Positions 8,742 to 17,772 of a DNA stretch of 64,000 nt are shown here, in pieces. The DNA lies in assembly GCA_022763485.1 (NCBI GenBank), contig JALEGX010000009.1, positions 1-64,000 of the forward strand. Reading direction: 5' to 3'. The position numbers and the translations under genes are program-made. Below the pieces are notes generated by a model. That model was not told the DNA's origin, did not search any database, and saw only the letters and a list, made by a program, of their open reading frames with translations. Positions within the stretch are counted from its first letter, which is position 1; each line of letters begins with the position of its first letter. The DNA is from Paracoccaceae bacterium (GTDB lineage: Bacteria; Pseudomonadota; Alphaproteobacteria; Rhodobacterales; Rhodobacteraceae).

Positions 8742-10109
8742 ATGGATGGCACCGTTCTTGTTGCAGATGACGACCGCACCATTCGCACCGTTCTGACCCA
8801 GGCACTGACCCGGGCGGGCTGCAAGGTACATGCAACCTCTTCGCTGACCACGCTGATGCGCTGGGTTGGGGAAGGCAAGGGCGATGTGGTCATCTCGGAC
8901 GTGGTCATGCCGGATGGCAACGGGCTGGAGATGCTGCCCAAGATCGCCGAAGACCGCCCAGGCCTGCCGGTCATCGTAATCTCGGCGCAGAACACCATCA
9001 TGACCGCGATCAAGGCGGCCGAGGCCGAGGCCTATGATTACCTGCCCAAGCCCTTTGACCTGCCGGAGCTGATGAAGCGCACGGCGCGGGCGCTGAGCCA
9101 AAGCCAGGTTGCGGCCTCCTCCTCGGTCGAGGTGGTGCCCGACCGGCCCGAAGAGCTGCCGCTGGTGGGGCGCACGGAGGTCATGCAATCGCTCTATCGC
9201 ATCGTTGCACGGGTGATGAACACGGACCTGCCGATCCTGGTCACAGGCGAAAGCGGCACTGGCAAATCGCTGATTGCAAAGATCATTCACGACCTTTCGG
9301 ATCGCCGCACCTTGCCCTTTGTCGTCGCAGATGAGGCGGATCTGGCGGAAATCGACGGCCCGGCACGCCTGCTTGCCCGGGTAAAGGGCGGCACGCTGCT
9401 GTTTGATGAGCTTTCCGACATCGGTGAGGAGGAACAGGCGCGGATTGTGCGGATGATCGACACGCCGGGTGAACATCAGCCGCGCTTCATGGCGACCAGC
9501 CAGGTGGATCTGAATTCTGCCCTGGCGGCCGGGACCTTGCGGCAGGACCTCTATTACCGGCTGAGCGGCACCCAGATCCACGTGCCCGCACTGCGTGAGC
9601 GGGTCGAGGACATTCCGCTGTTGGCAGAGCACTTCCTGGCGCGGGCCGAAGCCGATGGCGCCGCGCATCGGGTTCTGGGCGATGAGGCCCGCAACAAGCT
9701 GCGCGCCTTTGCCTGGCCGGGCAATGTGCGGCAGCTGGAAAACATCGTCCGCCGCCTTGGCCTGACCAGCCGGTTCGAGGAAATCTCCGGTGCCGAAGTC
9801 GATGTGGTGCTGGGGCCGCAGTCATCGGTCGCGCCACAGGCCGGGGAAAGCACCGGCGAAAGCCTGTCGGATTCGATCGCGCGCCATCTGCGCCGCTATT
9901 TCGATCTGCACGGGAACCAGCTGCCGCCGCCGGGTCTGTACTCCCGCGTGCTGCGCGAGCTGGAGATGCCGCTGATTGAAATTGCGCTGGAACACACCGG
10001 CGGAAATCAGGCGAAATGCGCCGATCTGCTGGGCATCAACCGGAATACGTTGCGCAAGAAGATCACCGATCTCGATATTGAGGTGACACGTCGTCGCAAA
10101 CTGATGTAA
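8742..10109 (+). CDS. ntrC: Nitrogen regulation response regulator NtrC lacking GAFTGA
   Basis: The 455-residue regulator has a receiver domain (Asp53 in ISDVVMPDG, conserved DD near the N-terminus and KPF at about 103), an AAA+ domain with Walker A GESGTGKS (169-176) and Walker [12 protein letters not shown] (about 216-226), and a Fis-type helix-turn-helix (about 410-455, [12 protein letters not shown]). The stretch between the two Walker motifs is shortened: the ELFGHEKGAFTGA loop of canonical sigma54 activators is absent. Rhodobacter capsulatus NtrC shows the same loss and activates sigma70 promoters. Transcribed with ntrB; ntrY follows after 99 bp. Confidence 0.94.
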   Translation: MDGTVLVADDDRTIRTVLTQALTRAGCKVHATSSLTTLMRWVGEGKGDVVISDVVMPDGNGLEMLPKIAEDRPGLPVIVISAQNTIMTAIKAAEAEAYDYLPKPFDLPELMKRTARALSQSQVAASSSVEVVPDRPEELPLVGRTEVMQSLYRIVARVMNTDLPILVTGESGTGKSLIAKIIHDLSDRRTLPFVVADEADLAEIDGPARLLARVKGGTLLFDELSDIGEEEQARIVRMIDTPGEHQPRFMATSQVDLNSALAAGTLRQDLYYRLSGTQIHVPALRERVEDIPLLAEHFLARAEADGAAHRVLGDEARNKLRAFAWPGNVRQLENIVRRLGLTSRFEEISGAEVDVVLGPQSSVAPQAGESTGESLSDSIARHLRRYFDLHGNQLPPPGLYSRVLRELEMPLIEIALEHTGGNQAKCADLLGINRNTLRKKITDLDIEVTRRRKLM

Positions 10110-10208
10110 TATCGTCACAGAACCGTGGCGTTCCGGTGTCACACCCGGAAAAGACCACGAGATATGGCGGTAGGCCCGGTTTGGGCCACATCAGTATGAG
10201 GGCAGTAC

Positions 10209-12494
10209 GTGGCAACGCGGTCACAGCAGGGCGTGCTTACGGCGCTAAATCGTTGGCGCAGAGGGCGTCGCGTGCGCAATGTCGCCACCCTTGGGCTGGT
10301 CATTCTGGGCCCCACGCTGGCGCTTCTGACATTCCTGGTTCTGGGCCCCTTTGATCAGGGGGCCAGCTCGCCATTTCTGCGGGTGATTCTGCTTGCGGAT
10401 TTTGTCTATATCCTGGTGCTGGCGGCGCTGGTTCTGGGGCAGATGGGGCAGCTTATCGCCGCGCGGCGGGCCAAGTCGGCAGGATCCCGCCTGCACCTGC
10501 GGTTGATTGGTGTGTTCACGCTTCTGGCGCTGCTGCCGACGGTCACGGTGGCCGTTTTTGCCGGGCTGACGGTGAACGTTGGTCTGGAAGGCTGGTTTTC
10601 CGATCGCGTGCGCAGCGTGGTGGGCAGCTCGCTGGCCGCGGCAGAGGCCTATGAGCATGAACAGCGCGCCGATCTGGCCGAAGATGCCGAGGCGCTGGCC
10701 CGGTTTCTGGACAGCAGCCGCACCCGTACGTTCTTTATGAATGATGCCGAAATGCGCCGGGTGCTGACGCAGGGCCAGCTGCAGATCCAGCGCGGCCTGC
10801 GCGAAGCCTATGTGATCGACGGCACCGGTGAAATCCGCGCGCGGGGTGAGCGGTCCTATCTGTTCGACTTCGAACATCCCGCCATTGTTGATCTGGAACG
10901 CGCCAACAGCGACGGGCTGATCATCATCCAGGATTGGGACAACAACGAATTCCGCGCGCTTGTCCGGCTGGAAGCCTTCGTTGATCGCTTCCTCTACGTC
11001 AGCCGCGATGTCGACGGGCAGCTTTTGAACCTGCTGGATGACACCAAGGAAACCGTGCGCCTGTATCAACAGCTGGAAAGCGAACGCGGGCGCGTGCTGT
11101 TCGAATTTTCGCTTTTGTATCTTGGCTTTGCCGTGATCCTGATCCTTGCGGCGGTCTGGCTGGGCCTGTGGTTCGCGGAGCGCCTGTCGCGTCCCGTGGG
11201 CCGTCTGGCAACCGCGGCACAGCTGGTTGGGGATGGCGATCTGGACGTGCGGGTGATCGAAGAAGAAGGCGACGATGAAATCGCGCTTTTGGGCCGCTAC
11301 TTCAACCAGATGACCCGCCAGCTGAAGCGTCAGCGCGAAACGCTGCTGCAAAACACCCGCCAGATCGAGCGCCGCCGCCGGATGTTCGACTCCGTTCTGT
11401 CGTCTGTCACCTCGGGCGTTGTGGGGCTGGACCCCGAAGGCCGCGTAACCTTCGTCAACCGCTCGGCCGAACGTCTGCTGGACTGGTCGGGGGATGAGCA
11501 GTCGCTGGCGCTGGCCGTGGCGGTGCCGGAATTCGGCCAATTGTTCGAAGAGCTGCGCGGTGGTCCGGCAGAGGTCTGTCAGGGAGAGATCAAGGTCTCC
11601 CGCCAGGGTCAGCTGGAAAACCTGCTGGTCCGCATGTCCACCCGGCGCTCGGAAGAGGGCAAGCTGGAAGGCTTTGTTGTGGCCTTTGATGATGTGACCG
11701 ATCTGGTCAGCGCACAGCGGATGGCCGCCTGGGGCGACGTGGCCCGCCGCATCGCCCATGAGATCAAGAACCCGCTGACCCCGATCCAGCTGAGCGCGGA
11801 GCGGATCAAACGCAAGTTCGCGCCCAAGCTGGGCGAGGAGATGAGCGACCAGCTGCAATCCATGACCGAGGTGATCGTCCGTCAGACCAACGACCTGCGG
11901 CGGATCGTTGATGAATTCTCCAAATTCGCCCGGATGCCCGAGCCCGAACGCCGTAATGAAGACCTGGCCAAACTGGTGCAGGATGCGGTGGTTCTGCAAC
12001 AGAGCGGCCAGCCGGATGTGCGGATCACACTGGCGTTGCCGGATCAGGACTGCCCGGCGGATCTGGACCAGACGATGATTTCCCAGGCCTTGACGAACCT
12101 GATCAAGAACGCAGGGGAAGCCATTGATACCTTGAAGGAAAAAGGTGGCGTTGAAGGGCTGGTTCCGCAAGTTCAGGTCGCACTTGAACCGAAAGGCGGC
12201 AGCTACAGAATTACCATTGCGGACAATGGGATCGGGCTGCCCGAAGACCGGGCGCGCCTGTTCGAACCCTATGTGACGACCCGGGACCAGGGCACCGGCC
12301 TTGGCCTGCCGATCGTGAAGAAGATTATCGAGGAACACGGTGGAAGCCTGTCCCTTGAAGATGCGCCCGTATTTGACGGGCAGGATCATTTCGGCGCCAT
12401 GGCCGTGATCTTGCTGCCTGTTGCGACGGGGGCTGCCGAAGCTTCGGCCGCACTTGCGGGCCCGAGGAATACAGTGAAAGCAGGACTGACATGA
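10209..12494 (+). CDS. ntrY: Transmembrane sensor histidine kinase NtrY
   Basis: This 761-residue membrane kinase pairs with NtrX in nitrogen and redox/respiration control. Two hydrophobic stretches at about residues 25-85 and one at 100-122 precede a periplasmic region; another helix at about 298-322 is followed by HAMP (325-380), PAS (390-500) and kinase domains with phosphoacceptor His517 in RRIAHEIKNPLTPIQLSAERI, an N box (NLIKNAGEAI) and G boxes (DNGIGLP, GTGLGLPIV). GTG 10209 follows a GAGGGCA site and opens MATRSQQGVLTALNR. Its last codons overlap the ntrX start (ATGA at 12491-12494). Confidence 0.94.
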   Translation: MATRSQQGVLTALNRWRRGRRVRNVATLGLVILGPTLALLTFLVLGPFDQGASSPFLRVILLADFVYILVLAALVLGQMGQLIAARRAKSAGSRLHLRLIGVFTLLALLPTVTVAVFAGLTVNVGLEGWFSDRVRSVVGSSLAAAEAYEHEQRADLAEDAEALARFLDSSRTRTFFMNDAEMRRVLTQGQLQIQRGLREAYVIDGTGEIRARGERSYLFDFEHPAIVDLERANSDGLIIIQDWDNNEFRALVRLEAFVDRFLYVSRDVDGQLLNLLDDTKETVRLYQQLESERGRVLFEFSLLYLGFAVILILAAVWLGLWFAERLSRPVGRLATAAQLVGDGDLDVRVIEEEGDDEIALLGRYFNQMTRQLKRQRETLLQNTRQIERRRRMFDSVLSSVTSGVVGLDPEGRVTFVNRSAERLLDWSGDEQSLALAVAVPEFGQLFEELRGGPAEVCQGEIKVSRQGQLENLLVRMSTRRSEEGKLEGFVVAFDDVTDLVSAQRMAAWGDVARRIAHEIKNPLTPIQLSAERIKRKFAPKLGEEMSDQLQSMTEVIVRQTNDLRRIVDEFSKFARMPEPERRNEDLAKLVQDAVVLQQSGQPDVRITLALPDQDCPADLDQTMISQALTNLIKNAGEAIDTLKEKGGVEGLVPQVQVALEPKGGSYRITIADNGIGLPEDRARLFEPYVTTRDQGTGLGLPIVKKIIEEHGGSLSLEDAPVFDGQDHFGAMAVILLPVATGAAEASAALAGPRNTVKAGLT

Positions 12495-13906
12495 GTGACA
12501 TTCTGATTGTTGATGATGAGCGGGATATCCGCGAACTGGTTTCCGATATTCTGGAAGACGAAGGATATTCGACCCGTAAGGCGGGCAATTCGGACGACTG
12601 CATGGCCGCAGTTCAGGAAGAACTGCCCGCGCTGCTGATCCTGGATATCTGGCTGAAGGACAGCCAGATGGACGGGATCGACATCCTGAAGACGGTGAAA
12701 CGGGATTATCCCGAAGTCCCGGTGGTGATCATCTCGGGGCACGGCAATATTGAGATCGCCGTGGCCGCGATCAAGCAGGGGGCCTATGACTTCATCGAGA
12801 AGCCGTTCAACATCGATCAGCTGATGGTGGTGATCCGGCGCGCGATGGAAACCTCGCGCCTGCGGCGGGAAAACACCGAGCTGAAGCGCAAGGATGTGAA
12901 CGCCGATGAAATGGTTGGCCAATCCGCGGCCTTTCGGGCGCTGATCGGGCAGTTGGAGAAGGTGACCAAGTCCAACGGTCGCGTGATGCTGAGCGGGCCT
13001 GCCGGCTGTGGCAAGGAGGTCGCCGCGCGCTACATCCACGCCCATTCCAACCGCGCCAGCAAGCCGTTTGTGACGGTGAACTGCGCCAATGTGGAACCCG
13101 ACCGGATGGAAGAGGTCCTGTTCGGTCGCGAAAGCCAGGAACGCGGGATCGAGCCGGGCTTGCTGGAACAGGCGGATGGCGGTGTCATCTACTTTGACGA
13201 GGTGGCGGACATGCCGCTGGGAACCCAGTCCAAGATCCTGCGCGTGCTGGTGGATCAGCAGTTCCTGCGGGTTGGCGGCGGTGCCAAGGTCAAGGTCGAT
13301 CTGCGGGTGATCTCTTCGACCAACAAGAACCTGGAGGCCGAGATTCAGGCCGATCGTTTCCGGCAGGAGCTGTATCACCGGCTGAATGTGGTTCCGATTG
13401 CGGTGCCGTCGCTGGCGGACCGGCGCGAAGACATCCCCGTTCTGGCCGAGCATTTCATTGAGATGTTCAATGATTCCCAAGGCTTGCCAATCCGTCCGCT
13501 GACGGATGAGGCCACGACGCTGATGCAGACCATGAGCTGGCCGGGCAACGTCCGCCAGCTGCGCAACCTGATCGAGCGGGTTCTGATCCTGGGCGAAGGC
13601 ACGGGCCCGATTGAGGCGCGGGAACTGCCCAATGAGGAAGATCCGCAGACCGACGATGGCCGCGTTGTGCTGTCCGGTGCACTGGCGACCTTGCCCTTGC
13701 GCGAAGCCCGCGAGGCGTTCGAACGGGAATACCTGCTGACGCAGATCAACCGGTTCGGCGGCAATATCAGCCGTACCGCGTCCTTTGTGGGCATGGAGCG
13801 CAGCGCGCTGCACCGCAAGCTGAAGTCGCTGGGCGTGGTGACATCGAACAAGGCCGGGGCCCGCGTCGCCCATGTCGAGGACGAGGCGGCAGAGGCGTCG
13901 GGCTGA
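12491..13906 (+). CDS. ntrX: NtrX response regulator with degenerate sigma54-contact loop
   Basis: The 471-residue partner of NtrY has a receiver domain (Asp52 in LDIWLKDSQMDGID, KPF near 104), an AAA+ domain with Walker A GPAGCGKE (169-176) and Walker B-like VIYFDEVADM, and a C-terminal Fis-type helix-turn-helix (SRTASFVGMERSALHRKLKSLG). Where canonical activators have FGHEKGAFTGA this protein has FGRESQERGIEPGLLEQADGG (about 211-231), so the sigma54 contact is missing. Translationally coupled to ntrY. It ends 9 bp from the convergent lipoprotein gene. Confidence 0.94.
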   Translation: MSDILIVDDERDIRELVSDILEDEGYSTRKAGNSDDCMAAVQEELPALLILDIWLKDSQMDGIDILKTVKRDYPEVPVVIISGHGNIEIAVAAIKQGAYDFIEKPFNIDQLMVVIRRAMETSRLRRENTELKRKDVNADEMVGQSAAFRALIGQLEKVTKSNGRVMLSGPAGCGKEVAARYIHAHSNRASKPFVTVNCANVEPDRMEEVLFGRESQERGIEPGLLEQADGGVIYFDEVADMPLGTQSKILRVLVDQQFLRVGGGAKVKVDLRVISSTNKNLEAEIQADRFRQELYHRLNVVPIAVPSLADRREDIPVLAEHFIEMFNDSQGLPIRPLTDEATTLMQTMSWPGNVRQLRNLIERVLILGEGTGPIEARELPNEEDPQTDDGRVVLSGALATLPLREAREAFEREYLLTQINRFGGNISRTASFVGMERSALHRKLKSLGVVTSNKAGARVAHVEDEAAEASG

Positions 13907-13915
13907 GGCGTCAGC

Positions 13916-14377
13916 TCAGCCCGCGTTCACGATCTGGAAGCTGCCATCGTCATTGCGGATCACGCATGAATTTTCGGTCAGCGCGGGCAGGCGCGTTGTC
14001 TGGCCGGGAGGCGCGGCGCGTTTGACGTCGGACGAGCAGACCGGGATCTGGGCAGGCGCGTAGCCCTTGCGCGCCATACAGCTCTGTTCCACCCGCTGGC
14101 GCAGCGGTTCATTCACATCCACCGTATAGATCGCCCCCTGAATCCAATGGCCGGGCCGGGTGTAACAGGAACCACTGCTGTTACAGATCTGGCGCGGCGG
14201 GACATAGACCGGGGGATCCTGGCGCACCTGGTTCGACACCGGGGCCTTGTCCAGCGCCTCGACCTCACAGGCCAGCGTGTCCTGTTCCATCTTCTGTACG
14301 GATACCCCCGGCTTGTAATACAGCGACAGGGGGGTACAGGCAGCACAGAACAGCAGGCAGGCAAGAACGCGTTTCAT
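13916..14377 (-). CDS. Small secreted lipoprotein of unknown function
   Basis: The 153-residue product opens MKRVLACLLFCAACTPLSLYY, a short signal sequence with a lipobox-like CAAC ending at Cys14, so it is predicted to be lipid-anchored. The mature part carries four further cysteines (CEVEA, ICNSSGSC, SCMARKGY, PVCSSD) that could form disulfides, and a PPVYVPPRQICNSSGSCYTRPGHW segment. I do not recognise a named family. ATG 14377 follows AGGATC. It is divergent from trkA across about 106 bp. Confidence 0.75.
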   Translation of the reverse strand: MKRVLACLLFCAACTPLSLYYKPGVSVQKMEQDTLACEVEALDKAPVSNQVRQDPPVYVPPRQICNSSGSCYTRPGHWIQGAIYTVDVNEPLRQRVEQSCMARKGYAPAQIPVCSSDVKRAAPPGQTTRLPALTENSCVIRNDDGSFQIVNAG

Positions 14378-14483
14378 GGCTTGATCCTGCCATCAAGTTC
14401 CCGGGGTTACAATTGAATTGACCCTTCCGGGGGCATCTGTCATTGCAGGATATGGCATGGGGATCGTCCAAGGGACATAGGGC

Positions 14484-15860
14484 ATGAAGGTCATCATTTG
14501 CGGTGCCGGACAGGTCGGATGGCAGATTGCGCGCCATCTGTCCGGAGAGCTGAACGACGTGACGGTCGTGGACAGCAACCCCGATCTGGTGCGGCGCGCC
14601 ACGGAAACGCTGGATGTTCAGGGCATTGCGGGCTTCGCCTCCTATCCCGATGTGCTGGACCGGGCCGGGGCGCGCGACGCCGATATGGTGATCGCGGCCA
14701 CCCATTCGGATGAGGTCAACATGGTGACCTGTCAGGTGGCGCATTCGGTCTTTTCGGTGCAGCGGAAAATTGCGCGCCTGCGGTCGCAAAGCTATCTGAC
14801 GGCGATCTATTCGGACCTCTATCGGCGCGATCATCTGCCCATCGACGTGGTGATCAGCCCCGAACGTGAGGTCGCCGCGGCGGCGATGCGGCGCCTGCGG
14901 GCGCCCGCGGCCTTTGATACCGAGATGTTCATGGACGGTCAGGCGCAGCTATTGGGCGTGACGGTTGATGAGGATTGTCCCATCGTCAACACCGCGCTGC
15001 GGCAGCTGACGGATCTGTTTTCCACCCTGCGGGCCATCGTCGTGGGCATCCGCCGTGACGGTACGCTGTTTGCGCCCGAGCCGGGGGATCAGCTGTTTGT
15101 TGGGGATGACTGCTATGTTTTCACCCATGTCGATGATGTTGTCAGAACACTTGAAGTGTTCGGGAAATCACAGAAAAAACAAGACCGTGTGGTCATTGTT
15201 GGAGGTGGTAACGTAGGTTTGGAAGTGGCCTCGGCGCTGGAGGCGGGACCGCACCGGATCCGCGCCAAGGTGATCGAACGGGACCGGGCCTGCGCCGAGG
15301 TTGCCGCCGAAACGCTGGAAAAAACCATCGTGCTGAACGGTGATGGTCTGGACAGTGGCCTGCTGCGCGAAGCGGGGATCGACCGGGCCGACGCGATGCT
15401 GGCCGTGACCGACGACGACAAGACCAACATGCTGGCCGCGGTGCGCGCCAAATCCGAAGGCTGTCCGCTGGCCATCGCGCTGATCAACGACCCCACGCTG
15501 GTGCCGCTGATGGCGCCGCTTGGGATTGACGCCTATATCAACCCGCGCGCCACCACCGTCAGCTCGATCCTGCGGCACATCCGGCATGGCCGGGTCCGTC
15601 AGGTCTATTCGATTGGCGATGCCGAGGCCGAGGTGATCGAAGCCGAAGTCATGTCGACCTCACCCATGGCGGGCAACGCGCTGCGGGATATCGAGTTTCC
15701 CGAGGGCGTTCTGGTGGGGGCAGTGCGCAAGGGGGACAAGGTGGTCCGTCCCGAAGGCGGGCTGCGCATTGATGAAGGTGATGTCGTGGCGATCTTTGCA
15801 ATGGCGGATGACGTTCCAGAGGTCGAACGCCTGATGCAGGTTTCGATAGACTTCTTCTGA
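14484..15860 (+). CDS. trkA: Trk potassium uptake regulatory subunit TrkA
   Basis: The 458-residue peripheral subunit gates Trk K+ channels in response to nucleotides. It shows the expected duplication: a first Rossmann NAD-binding domain starting KVIICGAGQVGWQIARHLSG, a TrkA-C domain, a second Rossmann motif VVIVGGGNVGLEVASALEAG near residue 235, and a final TrkA-C domain ending in VDFF-type residues. The TrkH channel gene begins 2 bp after its stop, so the two form an operon. Confidence 0.94.
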   Translation: MKVIICGAGQVGWQIARHLSGELNDVTVVDSNPDLVRRATETLDVQGIAGFASYPDVLDRAGARDADMVIAATHSDEVNMVTCQVAHSVFSVQRKIARLRSQSYLTAIYSDLYRRDHLPIDVVISPEREVAAAAMRRLRAPAAFDTEMFMDGQAQLLGVTVDEDCPIVNTALRQLTDLFSTLRAIVVGIRRDGTLFAPEPGDQLFVGDDCYVFTHVDDVVRTLEVFGKSQKKQDRVVIVGGGNVGLEVASALEAGPHRIRAKVIERDRACAEVAAETLEKTIVLNGDGLDSGLLREAGIDRADAMLAVTDDDKTNMLAAVRAKSEGCPLAIALINDPTLVPLMAPLGIDAYINPRATTVSSILRHIRHGRVRQVYSIGDAEAEVIEAEVMSTSPMAGNALRDIEFPEGVLVGAVRKGDKVVRPEGGLRIDEGDVVAIFAMADDVPEVERLMQVSIDFF

Positions 15861-15862
15861 TC

Positions 15863-17398
15863 ATGGCACGCCGGACCCGCGAAGCTGGAACCCTGTCGAA
15901 GCTGCCGCTGTTCCTGATGATCTGGGGCATCGCGTCGCTGGCCATGTGGGTGCCGGCGGCCCTGGCATTGGCGCAGGATGATCACCACACGTCGCGCAGT
16001 TTCTTCTATTCCGGCATTCTGGGACTTTTCGTGGTCTCGCTCATTGCGCTGTCGCTGGGCAATCGCAACCTGCGGCATCGTCTGCTGGGGCAACTTCTGT
16101 CGTTGCTGGCGGTTCTGGCCATTCTGCCGCTGTTTCTGGCCCTGCCGCTTTTTGAGGCACTTGGCACCACCACCTATCTGAACGCCTATTTCGACATGGT
16201 CAGCGCGGTCACCACGACCGGTGCGGACCTGTTTGATGATCCCGGTCGTCTGAGCGACCCGCTGCATCTGTGGCGGGCCATGGTCGCCTGGATGGGGGGC
16301 TTTCTGATGTGGGTTGCGGCCTCTGCCATTCTGGCCCCGATGTCGCTGGGCGGGTTTGAGATCACCGCGCGCGGTGAACCCGGACGAACCGCCGTGACCC
16401 CTGCGCAGATGCACCGGGCCGACCCGCGTAAGCGCCTGATCCGGATCACAAAAACGCTGGCACCTGTCTATGCCGGGCTGACCGGGGCGCTGTGGATCCT
16501 GTTGATGATCGGGGGCGAAACCTCGCTGGTGGGCTTGTGCCATGCCATGTCGGTTCTAGCGACTTCGGGCCTGTCGCCGGTTGGTGGGCTGGAGAACGCC
16601 CAGTCCGGAATGGCGGGTGAGGCGGTATTGTTCCTGTTCATGTTCTTTGCCCTGTCGCGGCTGACCTTTTCGTCGGACACCGCCGCCTCGGGGATGACGC
16701 GTCTGGACAAGGACCCCGAGTTTCGCATCGGGCTGCTTTTGGTGGTGGCGATCCCAGTCATCCTGTTCCTGCGTCACTGGATCGGCGCGCTGGATGTGAA
16801 TGCGGGCGAAAACTCCGCCCAGGCGCTGCGCGCCTTCTGGGGGTCGATGTTCACGGTCATGTCGTTTCTGTCGACCACCGGTTTTGAAAGCGCCGACTGG
16901 GGACAGGCGCAGCAATGGTCGGGGCTGGGCACGCCGGGTATCATCCTGCTGGGCCTGTCGGTGATCGGCGGAGGTGTGGCCACGACCGCCGGCGGGGTCA
17001 AGTTGCTGCGGGTTTATGCGCTGTATCTCAATGGATTGCGGGATATGGAGCGGCTGGTTCATCCGTCGTCGGTCAGCGGGCAACGGTCGGGGGACAAGCG
17101 GATCCAGAAGAACGGCGCCTTCGTGGCCTGGATCTTCTTCATGCTGTTTGCCCTGACGCTGGCCTTCTTCAGCGTGACGCTGGCCGCCCTGGGCGCGGAC
17201 TTTGAAGAGGCGATGGTGCTGAGCATTTCGGCCCTGTCCACCACCGGGCCGCTGGTGCATGTCGCGACCGATACGCCGATCCATCTGGCATCCTTGCCCG
17301 ATGTGTCCAAGTTCGTCCTGTGTTTTGCCATGATGATGGGGCGGCTTGAAACGCTCGCGCTGATTGCGCTTTTCACGCCTGATTTGTGGCGCAGCTGA
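15863..17398 (+). CDS. trkH: Trk-type potassium channel subunit TrkH
   Basis: The 511-residue integral membrane protein forms the K+ pathway gated by TrkA. Repeated pore-loop selectivity segments of the Trk/Ktr/HKT type are visible: MVSAVTTTGADLF, AMSVLATSGLSPVGG, FMSFLSTTGFESAD and SISALSTTGPL. Hydrophobic helices surround each loop. ATG 15863 lies 2 bp after trkA. Its stop precedes hfq by 134 bp, in which I see no strong terminator. Confidence 0.93.
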   Translation: MARRTREAGTLSKLPLFLMIWGIASLAMWVPAALALAQDDHHTSRSFFYSGILGLFVVSLIALSLGNRNLRHRLLGQLLSLLAVLAILPLFLALPLFEALGTTTYLNAYFDMVSAVTTTGADLFDDPGRLSDPLHLWRAMVAWMGGFLMWVAASAILAPMSLGGFEITARGEPGRTAVTPAQMHRADPRKRLIRITKTLAPVYAGLTGALWILLMIGGETSLVGLCHAMSVLATSGLSPVGGLENAQSGMAGEAVLFLFMFFALSRLTFSSDTAASGMTRLDKDPEFRIGLLLVVAIPVILFLRHWIGALDVNAGENSAQALRAFWGSMFTVMSFLSTTGFESADWGQAQQWSGLGTPGIILLGLSVIGGGVATTAGGVKLLRVYALYLNGLRDMERLVHPSSVSGQRSGDKRIQKNGAFVAWIFFMLFALTLAFFSVTLAALGADFEEAMVLSISALSTTGPLVHVATDTPIHLASLPDVSKFVLCFAMMMGRLETLALIALFTPDLWRS

Positions 17399-17532
17399 CC
17401 GGGAATTATGCCTTTCCTGAGCAGAGTTGCGTTTTTCGGGTGGAAACTCCGGGAATCAGGCTCCATACTCGGAATCCTGAGAGGCGCGGTGATCCGCAGC
17501 ACGTTGCAAGAACAAAGGCGAGATAACAAAAC

Positions 17533-17772
17533 ATGGCTTCGGACAGACAGAACCTGCAGGATGCCTTCCTGAATCACGTTCGGAAAACCAAAGTTCCGGT
17601 TACCATTTTCTTGATCAATGGCGTGAAGTTGCAGGGTGTGATCACTTGGTTTGACAACTTTTGCGTTCTGCTGCGCCGCGATGGTCAGTCGCAGCTTGTT
17701 TACAAGCACGCGATTTCGACAATCATGCCGGCCCAGCCGATCAGCCTCTATGATGGTGAAGACGCCTCTTGA
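17533..17772 (+). CDS. hfq: RNA chaperone Hfq
   Basis: This 79-residue Sm-like protein forms the hexamer that pairs small RNAs with mRNAs. Sm1 ([30 protein letters not shown], residues 8-37) and Sm2 ([13 protein letters not shown], about 54-66) are intact, including the YKHA proximal-face motif. The C-terminal tail is short, as in other alphaproteobacteria. An AAGGCGAG site precedes the ATG. The stop overlaps the hflX start as TGATG, the widespread hfq-hflX pairing. Confidence 0.97.
   Translation: MASDRQNLQDAFLNHVRKTKVPVTIFLINGVKLQGVITWFDNFCVLLRRDGQSQLVYKHAISTIMPAQPISLYDGEDAS

Noticed and set aside
10245-12389. 714-codon minus-strand open frame opposite ntrY
   Set aside because: Shadow of ntrY with no recognisable domain; NtrY carries all kinase motifs.
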